In this document: positions 55,456-64,000 of the stretch, piece by piece
How positions within the stretch are numbered: the stretch's first letter is position 1
How the letters are laid out: each line of letters opens with the position of its first letter
Assembly: GCA_028023455.1 (NCBI GenBank)
Contig: JAQFVV010007283.1
Location: 50,920-114,919 of the forward strand
Direction of reading: 5' to 3'
DNA: 64,000 nt
Source: Epiperipatus broadwayi
Taxonomy: Eukaryota; Onychophora; Udeonychophora; Euonychophora; Peripatidae
Program-made: the position numbers and the translations under genes
The notes under the pieces: generated by a model
Database searches by the model: none
The model's input: the letters and a program-made list of their open reading frames with translations, nothing else
Told to the model about the DNA's origin: nothing

Positions 55456-57762
55456 AAACTAGCTACATTATTTTAATCCATATTTTTTTCAACATTTAAG
55501 CCTTTCATATTTTAATAATAACTAACATATTATATTATTTCCAAAACAATTATTCTAAAAAAATATTTTTTGTAAGCCATCTAAAAATTTACAACACTAG
55601 CATTTATTAGACAGATTCACAATTTCTGTTGACCAACTCTCCCCCGTTGCTGAATATGAAATAAGTATATTTTCTATTTCAGTTTTTAATATTATAAATT
55701 ATGAAAGGTTGTTCATTTATTTTTGAACATTAATGTTGCATGACATTAATGAGATGTTGAGTTTTTATATTAACTGCATATGCTGCCATTCCATAAGCTA
55801 GTTATAACTATTATTTATTTACTTATTGGATACATTTGAAAATTCTATAATTGTATCCAGTGTCTTCTTTTACTATATATTATTTTATCTGATTTTTTAT
55901 ACATATACAATAATAGCTATATATATATATATATATAAGTAGTATAGAGATAAATGGATCATGAATAAGGTGGCAGTTGAGTGAGTTAATAAAAATTTGG
56001 GTGTGCAGAAATGCAGATGAATAAGTAGATAGTTATACAACTATTAACAAGATACACATACAAGAAGATAATTGGGTTAATGCAAAATTAGGTAAATAGA
56101 TAAGTATATAGATTGGTAGATAGTTAGAAAAGTTATTAGATAGATTAGTAAGTAGATTTGTAGATATACAAATAGACAGGCATTCAGCAGCTGTAAAAAG
56201 AGAGAAAATTAAGAATCTTTACTTTTCACACTTATGCTTTTATTCAAGAGTAATGTTTGTTCATCTACAACTTCAGGTCATAATTTAAATAAAATAGAAT
56301 TGGAATAATAAGATAATAATATAATGTGATTAGTATGCTTTATATCACATCTATTGTTTCTAAGATGAATCTCAACATTTTTTCTCATTCCAATATATTG
56401 TATCTTACAATATTTACAATGAATAATATAAACTGTTGTATATTATTTGAAGCAACTGTTTATTTTCTGAAGCAAAAAAAAAGTTATTTGAATAACTAAC
56501 AACATTCATGAAGGTAATTATGATAGTCATATTCTATTGTTATCCAACAGAATATTCTGATGATGCATTTCTTATAACTGTTTTAAAATTACAAAATATA
56601 TTTTTAAAACTTAAATCTTTATGCTGAACAGATATTTTATATAATAATATCCTTATTTTTGCAATAAAAACAATCAAATGATTTGTCACTCATGAGGTTT
56701 CAGAGCCAAGTTGTAATCAATAGACTTTTGCTCTTGAGTTTATTACATTAAACTAAACAGATATCCTTGCAATAAAAATGTCTAATATCAAGACATATAT
56801 TCAGATAGTAAAAAAAAGTAGATATAAAAATAATGTTTTAAAGTAGTAAAGAACGCTTCTACTTTTAAAGCAAATAGCATGATCTATTTACGGCAAGTAA
56901 AAAATGTAAAATATAATATATTGGAGGGAAAATATTTTATTACTTTAAAGCTCTAACTTGATATAAAGATCAAAATCATCGTAGAATTAATATCTCAACA
57001 TTTTAGCTTTCCAAATCACTCATTATGTAAGCCACATTATTAGATAATAATTTTATTAATAGCAAACAAAAACAATAAAAATTAACTTTATACATTCATT
57101 TGACAACACTATGATTTAAACTAAAAACAATGAACAAATGACTTTATTATAACATTTACATAAATAAATTAATTTTAACATAAATTTTAATACAAATATT
57201 AACAAAATTTTTTATTAACAAATAAAAAACATAATTACTTTTTATACTTCAATAAATCAATACACACATTATGTGTTGATTAAAATTATATTCTACATAT
57301 TCATTTACTTGAACGGATAAAGATTGAAAATGTTATTTTTCATTTATATTACAATCAAATTTCTATCTCTAAAATAATTTTATTTCTGAGAATGTTTCAT
57401 ATTTGGCAATCTTATAAAAATGAATGCATTACATAAGTAAATGTGTGTCTTAATATTCTTTGTTCTTATATAAATATAATAATAATTTTGGTTTTATTTA
57501 TTACATTAATAGATTTTAAATCAAATTTTTAAAGAATCGTAATGTATTCAATTCTTATCCCTAAAACATTTTTTTTTTTAGAAATCCTTTTTCCTTTGCT
57601 ATTTATTTGATTACTATTCTCATTGAAGACATTCTCTAATCAAAATGGAAGTCAGCATTATTTGCTTTTTTCTATTTTACATTCTTATTAATTAAATTTA
57701 TATATTAAAAAAAAACAATAATTTGAAGAAAAAAAGTATTTCAATTAAAATATGTTACAAAC
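55456..57762. other. AT-rich stretch with a degenerate TAGATA-rich tract
   Basis: From about 56020 to 56180 the phrases agata, tagatag and gtagat recur (a decayed GATA-type microsatellite). An (AT)n run lies at about 55918-55937. No gene is recognised. Confidence 0.45.
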
Positions 57763-57782
57763 AATAAAATTTTTTTAGTCAA

Positions 57783-57893
57783 GTGTTGGTGGTCGAGATG
57801 TCAGCACAGCTGTCTTACAAGCAGTTATATCAGGTTAGCAGGTTCACTTCCCAGCCGATGCCATGACGCATGGAAAAAAATAAAATAAAATTT
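57783..57893 (+). mobile_element. tRNA-derived SINE
   Basis: A Pol III A box-like string (tggtcgagatgtc) and a B box (ggttcacttccc) lie about 40 bp apart, as in tRNA-derived SINEs. The head is followed by gccgatgccatgacgcat and an A-rich tail (gaaaaaaataaaataaaa). The string aataaaattt stands on both sides (57763-57772 and 57884-57893), a possible but low-complexity target-site duplication. The parent tRNA cannot be named from this alone. A second copy lies at 60665-60725. Confidence 0.7.
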
Positions 57894-58084
57894 ACTTTTA
57901 TTCAATATATTTATAATCTCTATTATACATTAAGGTATTATTTATACTATTGTGTAAATTAAATAAAATATTTTATCACACCGTTAAAATTGTTAATGTA
58001 TATGTGTGTGTATGTAATTTATGTAAACAGTGGAACTGATAAACTATGTTATATCCACCCTCCCTCAAGTACAAATGTATATAG

Positions 58085-58530
58085 CATATAATAGCTCATG
58101 TTTTGTTAATAAACATATTGATTAGAATAAAATATATATTGTTTATTGAACTTTAACATGCCCATATATGTAATACAGGTGCTTATTTATATGTACAGTC
58201 TGCATATATAAATTAAATTATAAACAAAATTTTAAAAAACAATAATAACATAGATTTTAATAATGAATTGAGAAGACACATTACATATAAGAATAAGTAA
58301 AAAAAACTACCTACCTTATTTTCATTTCTAAAATAAAGGAAATTGTGAAATAATTTGACTTTAATCATTATTAAATATTCCTTGGGCAATTTTTTTCTTT
58401 TATAGAAACATAATACTGATCTTATTATCAAAAAATTTGGATCTCTTTAATTAGTTTGAAGTTTTTAAATCAATATCAACTTTTAGTATATTAGTATTAC
58501 ATTCAGAAAATATTTTATTATGCAAAATAC
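58085..58530. repeat. Dispersed repeat, copy 2 (partner at 1856-2380)
   Basis: It starts at aatagctcatgttttgttaa and follows the block order of the first copy, ending near attcagaaaatatttta. Both copies lie in the same orientation, about 56 kb apart. Confidence 0.65.
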
Positions 58531-60660
58531 TGCACATCAAATTCAAAAAGGATAATAAAAGATGAATAAAATCGAAGTGCTCTGAATATAAAGTAAAGAA
58601 ATTTTATTAATATATATAATTTTGTATTGTGCTTTGAGATGAAAAAATGACTACTGGTGTGTTCTAAAATTTATTTACAAATTTTACTCTTTATTTTTAA
58701 ACATGTTCAGTTACAGCACACTGAGAAAGAAATGTGGCTACTTGAATATTATAAAATGTGTAAATTTTAATCAGTTTTTTGTGTGTTTATTTATATTTTT
58801 GTTTGTTTATTTACATTTTTTTGTTTATTATATAATTGAAGTCATGTAGTTAGAAATAGTGAAGTTTGTAGCTTGACTTTATATGAGTATTATGTTTTAG
58901 AAATTATAAACTTAAAGAATTAAATATATATAATTAAATAAAACTGTAAAACTAAGTGTAAAGATAGTAATGTCTAAAGTATTTGGTTTAAAAGAAATAA
59001 TTAAAGATATATATAAGGATATGACCAATTATCAAAAAATAAAATCAGAACATTAGTTAAGGAATTTTAGCTAAGGATTAATTTAGCCAGTTAATTAAAG
59101 TTATGCTATGTAGAATATTAATAGATTAATTAATATGCTGATGTTTGTAACCAGCCAACATTTGAAAATGGTTATGACATAATTTGTAGTCCATCTTATT
59201 TATTTCTGATATAGATTTTTTATGCACTCTAGAGAACAAAAGATGAAATAGTTTATATAACTTTCAATGGAGTAAAAAAAGAGGGTCTAGAGGATCCAGG
59301 AAAAAATCATGATCCCAGAGCTATCTACTTTTCTCTGTGGGTGATAAATTAGATATAAGGATTTTTAGGCAGATTGACTCAACATTCTATGAGATTTTGA
59401 TAAGCTGTAATATCTCTACATATAGTTGTAACTTAATGCAACTAGGCTATTGTATTAGGTACATAATGCATACAAACACTGTAAATTTACAAGTAAACAG
59501 AAAATTGAATTTAGCATGTTTTATATGTGGAAAATCACTTTGTGAAATGCTAATGATTATAATATATAAAAATGTTATATTTGTGGTTTACAGATGGATT
59601 GATATAGTCACTATAAAACTCATTTTTAAAGTAATTTGTTTCTCTCTCTCTCTTTTTTGGAGTTGTATTGGTCATACTTCTTATTGAGTAGCTGTAATAT
59701 AATAATTTTGTAAATATACTTGATTGCTTTTTTTGCTACTAACTGCTGACCAATTGTATGTAATATTTTTTTCTGTGTTAAATTTTTATTAACCTCACTG
59801 AGTCATTTTTCTTATTTTCACTTGGTTAAGACATTTATAAACTGATGCATGTCCAATTGTTAACTACTATTCAATAATAATTATTTTTCCACATCTCATT
59901 AACATTCATGCAAAATTTTAACCACAGATTTAGCAGATATTTGTGCAAAATAAAATTAGATGGCTGCAACATCTGTTTTATACTTTGTAGCCAAATTTCT
60001 ATATAAACATGAGTAATCAATGTATTCTAGATGACTATGTGAATATATTCTCATTATTGCTTGTAGAGTAATTTATCTTCTAATTAGAAGTATTGATTTT
60101 GAACAATATCTATTTAATAGTCATGTAAAAAAATAGTCTTTTAGAAGAGACATCAATGATTCAATAGTAACATGTTTATGACAAGTTTGAATACTGAATG
60201 AAGGAATATATATAATGTTTTAATATTATAAAAAAATTATTTTGCAGAATCAGCTCATAGCCATTTTAGATAACCATTTAATATTAGTCAATAAATGGTA
60301 TCTAGCTATTTTTACTGAGAAGATCAAATTCTGTCCAAATCCTCACTATTTGGCAGTTGGCAAGAAAGATGAGTATTGTCCTTTTCTTTCATTATTTCTT
60401 TATGAAAATCTATCAAAAAGATCTATGCTTTACAATGGCCTATTTAAAATGTTTATCTTACCTACATATACAGAAAAAATGTTTTTATTCAGTAACTATC
60501 TAATATGATAGGAATAATCATTAAGTAGAAAATATTACTTGCACCATAAAATAATTATTACATATGATCAATCAGATATTCTTTAGTCTGAGGTTATTCT
60601 TTAATTGATCTTTTAATATTTTTTTAAAATATAAATTATATTTACTAAACCATAATTTAA
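58531..60660. other. AT-rich stretch; two unassigned open frames
   Basis: Frames at 59337-59687 (116 residues) and 60242-60508 (88 residues) lack ATG starts at their ends and any family signature I can name. The first is rich in Cys and aromatic residues, and its 5' flank (gggtctagaggatccagg) is GC-richer, so it may be a decayed element frame. Not called as genes. Confidence 0.35.
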
Positions 60661-60664
60661 AATA

Positions 60665-60725
60665 AAGCACCGCTGCCTTACGAGCAGTTGTCCCAGGGTT
60701 CGCTTCCCAGCCAAAGCTTTGACAC
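60665..60725 (+). mobile_element. tRNA-derived SINE, 5'-truncated copy
   Basis: accgctgccttacgagcagt and the B box ggttcgcttccc, then cagccaaagctttgacacat, match the copy at 57783-57893. A 6-bp block present there (ttagca) is missing here. The A box is lost. An A/T-rich tail with (ATA)n follows. The B box keeps CpG, closer to a functional tRNA form. Confidence 0.65.
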
Positions 60726-60739
60726 ATAAAAAAAATAAT

Positions 60740-62436
60740 AATAATTCAACAAACATTAAAATAAAAAAGATTTTTTTATATAGATTGTTCACATTTTTGA
60801 TAATGCTCATATAATGTGTATTAAATTTATTTATCAGAAAAAAATTATAAGGAAAATAATTTAAGACCAACACAATTAGATAAATACTGTAATGCCATGG
60901 TAACAATAATTAATTTAGAGATCAACACTCATATAAGTTTAAGTTTAATTCTGTATTTTTTTTAATGATTACTCTTATTAGAATTTTTCTTAGTTAATTG
61001 GAATCCATTATGACCAAATTTATTTATTTTGATTTTTAGATTCATTTTCTAATATTATGATTTCTTGAAAAATTATATAAAAATAAGTTCAAATTTATTA
61101 GTATGGACTATGTTCTATATATGATTAGCAGCATCGTAACAAAATGCAAATTATGCAAATGAAAAATAATTAATAATTGATTTAAGTTTTATAAAATCTC
61201 AATAACAACAAATAATTATGTTTAAAAACTTGAAAATAATATAGTATGTTTAGAAATTTAATATGAAAATAATACATTTAGCAATCATGTTTTTAAACAT
61301 ATTATTATTTATTTATTGCTTTTGTTTTTTATTTTTTTACAAAATTTATGATACTTATCGATTAACTTTTTATTTGCTTAATTAGTGAGTGTTTCTGTGT
61401 GAATAATGGCTCCATCTGGGGCAGAACATATACTGTACTAGTTCTATATGTGTAAAATATTTGCTTTAGGAAGTTCTATAAAAAAAAACATCCTACATAA
61501 TTTAGCATACTGATAGACTTATAAACTCAGAAACTAGGAGTTATTAACTGATGGGCAAACCTAATACTTTTCATGCTTAGATATCACATGACCTCCAAAT
61601 TCACTAAGCATTTTCTTTTTTTAATGTAACATGTTTGTTCTTATATAGTTTATACATTTTAATAACAATGTTTGATAATCTGCATATTACTTTAGTTATC
61701 TTTTTCTGATTAGTTTTAGAAATCGGTATCGATATATATATATATATATATTCCAGAATCATTGAAATAATTGATGGGTGTAATAAAAATAATTTTGACT
61801 ATTTTTTTTTTCATTTTCTTTTTGTTTTAAGTTGTTTTCTAGTGATAAATAATATCTCTTGTGTTTTTTTTAATGTACCTTTTTTTCTTTGAAAGAAAAT
61901 TGTACTATTTCAGAGTTTATATAAATAATTTATTACACTATATAATAAATTAATAAGAGTTTCAGTTGATAGTCTTTGTTTTTACTACATTTAAGATAAA
62001 TATTTTAATTGCAGAAATATAAAAAAAATACAATGCACATAATTTTACAGTAATCAAAAGTTAAATTTTACTAAAAATTGCATTTTTACAAATTTATTTT
62101 ATTGCTCACTAATCAAATTTTTATAGGTTTTTTTAAAACACGTCATTCTTATTTATTTTTTAATTCAACAACCCATTCACAACTAGTAGGTAAATTCTGA
62201 AGTTGATATATATTTAATAGCATTAAAATAACTGAAGATATCTTGATTCCTGATAATAAAGTTGAACTATATTTTCTTAGAATTAAAAAATATATTTCAA
62301 AGAAGAAGGATATCAACCAATGCATGTGTTTAATTACAATAAAAATGAATTGTTTTGATACACAAAGGACTACAGAAGATCAATATTCAGGCACTTTATT
62401 ATGCATTTTTTTTTCAAAAATAAAGATATGATAACC
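60740..62436. other. AT-rich stretch, nothing recognised
   Basis: An (AT)n run lies at about 61732-61752. No gene or repeat is supported. Confidence 0.4.
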
Positions 62437-62440
62437 TTAA

Positions 62441-62872
62441 GACTATGTGCCTAAACTGTGACAGTAGGGATCTCTACAAATCTAAACACAAGATTAATGA
62501 CTTTAAAAGACAAGAGCGGCCACTCTTATCTTTGACCTAATTTCTAAATATATAGATGAATTTAAAGCATTTTGATTTGAGAATGTGATGCTATTAACTA
62601 CTTCACTGATTATGTCCACAATTTCTAATTATAAGAACTTCATACTGTCTCATAAATCAAAAGATTTCATGTATGTTAGTTTATATAGAAATTGTGAACT
62701 TAATCAGTGAAGTTGTTAATAGCTTCATGCTCTCAAATCAAAATGCTTTAGATTTACCTATATATTTAGAAATTAATTCAAAGATAAGAGTGGCTGTTCT
62801 TGTCTTTTAAAGTTATTAATCTTGTGTTTAGATTTGTAGAGGTCCCTACTGTCATATTTTAGGCACATAGTC
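62441..62872. mobile_element. 432-bp MITE-like palindrome flanked by TTAA
   Basis: Arms of about 180 bp begin gactatgtgcctaaa and run through tagggatctctacaaatcta, cacaagattaatgactttaa, agacaagagcggcc, atctttgacctaatttc and gcattttgatttgagaatg, with the inverse on the right. TTAA stands just outside each end (62437-62440 and 62873-62876), as for piggyBac or Kolobok insertions. The wider flanks atgataac and attatagc also agree at six of eight, so an 8-bp duplication is a second reading. No coding sequence. Confidence 0.75.
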
Positions 62873-62879
62873 TTAAGAT

Positions 62880-63823
62880 TATAGCCTTAATATATATTAC
62901 ATAATGAGTATGTTCTTTACAAATTATTAATAAATATGTATGTAAATATTCTTTTTCAATTTTATTATTAATAACTATCTTATTTTTTAAATGTGATAAA
63001 ATGTATGCTTCACTTATAGAACACTAATAAATAATATATTGTGAGTGTACACAATACTATCACATAAGTATATATGATTAGTATATGCTTTATTATTTTT
63101 TTATATAATTGTTTTAATAAAATTAAAACAAGCAAAAATAAATATTTTCATAGGCTGAAACTTTTGACAGATGTGCCTTAAAAATGCTTATAGGGAACTC
63201 TCAAATCAAAACATAATATCATGGTTTAAAATAATAAAATTCATTAACTAAAACATTGACAAAAAGATATCATTTACAATCAAGCCACAATCTAGCAACT
63301 TATACAAAGGAAATGAAATTAAAAATTCAATTATTCATTATTAAATATAATTAATAATTATATAATGTAAAAATTGTAAAAATCAAGTGATATGCAGTAC
63401 ATGCCACTGGAAGTTGATTCTTCTATAAATACTGAATCAAAATTTTTATTGTCTTCTATCTTTTATCGATTTTTATTGTGTTTGAATATAGAATATTTAT
63501 AAAAAGATAGATCGACCAATTGAATGATTTGTTTATTGAAGAAAAGTTTTATTAGACAACAAATTCTAATATTACCCAAATAGAAGAGTAAATAAATTAC
63601 TCTCTATTGATATTATTTGTATTTTCTAAATGAAATTATATTTTTTTTTTATTAATTAAAGAGCTTAAAAAACCATTCTAAATTGGAATTCTGAAACAGA
63701 TCATTTTTTTCAGAAAACATTTCTATATTCAAACCAATATTAATTTAAGAAGATTATATATATATAAATATTAATATTACAAATCGATGTCTGTATTTCT
63801 TCAAAATAATATACGTAACTCTT
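62880..63823. other. AT-rich stretch, nothing recognised
   Basis: No gene, RNA or repeat is supported. Confidence 0.4.
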
Positions 63824-63982
63824 TAAATAAATATTTGAAAATACAGTAATTAAAGTCAATAAAAATTATATGTATAACTATAACTTAGAAGTGCTACAAC
63901 ATAGTGAAAGTGCTTCTAAGTTATAGTTATACATATAATTTTTATTGACTTTTAATTACTGTATTTTCAAATATTTATTTAT
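63824..63982. mobile_element. Near-perfect short palindrome (MITE-like)
   Basis: Arms of about 68 bp (63824-63890 and 63915-63982) are almost exact inverses: aaataaatatttgaaaatac, agtaatt, aagtcaataaaaattatatg, tataactataacttagaag. The loop is about 24 bp. The high identity suggests a young insertion. Confidence 0.75.
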
Positions 63983-64000
63983 AGATTTACATATATATAT

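Noticed and set aside
59337-59687. 116-residue frame as a gene
   Set aside because: No ATG at its start, no recognisable domain, and A/T-driven composition; kept only as a note.

Overview
This window is AT-rich eukaryotic DNA, roughly three quarters A+T by eye. It reads as repeat-dominated intergenic sequence from an invertebrate animal. The mobile-element mix supports that: Penelope-like retroelements (PLEs) with GIY-YIG endonuclease remnants and hammerhead ribozymes, a Ty3/gypsy element, an endonuclease-type LINE with CCHC C-termini, a ZBED5-type hAT transposase relic, and a tRNA-derived SINE. Cnidarians such as Hydra, planarians and some lophotrochozoans fit, but I cannot choose between them. 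I find no confidently supported host protein gene, rRNA or tRNA gene. Every protein-like stretch I recognise belongs to a mobile element, and nearly all are broken.

Layout. 97-976: 5'-truncated LINE with a 16-bp target-site duplication (TSD). 1637-2380: foldback fragment and a dispersed repeat. 2414-5336: decayed hAT element, minus strand. 8640-9945: diverged direct and inverted repeats. 10445-11502: TA-flanked, pogo/Tigger-like non-autonomous element. 11766-12978: 1.2-kb foldback element with about 580-bp arms and a 9-bp TSD. 13340-13890 and 14975-16910: two PLE copies. 19185-33745: a Ty3/gypsy element of about 14.6 kb on the minus strand with LTRs of about 2.46 kb. Its 3' LTR carries two nested insertions, each with two hammerhead motifs about 450 bp apart. 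35600-36390, 42820-44003, 44040-44260 and 44285-45215: more PLE copies, mostly palindromic. 36628-37020: compound foldback element. 39000-40130: the only clearly CpG-rich patch, the best candidate for host regulatory or exonic sequence. 42385-42742, 48453-48571, 62441-62872 and 63824-63982: MITE-like palindromes. 52478-55455: a longer LINE copy between trinucleotide tracts. 57783-57893 and 60665-60725: SINE copies.

How it fits together. The notable system is the hammerhead-bearing repeat of the PLE family at 14975-16910. The same repeat occurs there as inverted terminal blocks around a PLE reading frame, and in the gypsy LTR as two dimeric, non-coding insertions. One insertion has a perfect 14-bp TSD, and the sister LTR preserves its empty site. 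This resembles a retrozyme-like non-autonomous element derived from, and probably mobilised by, PLEs. Palindromic organisation is the other strong theme, seen in at least ten unrelated repeats.
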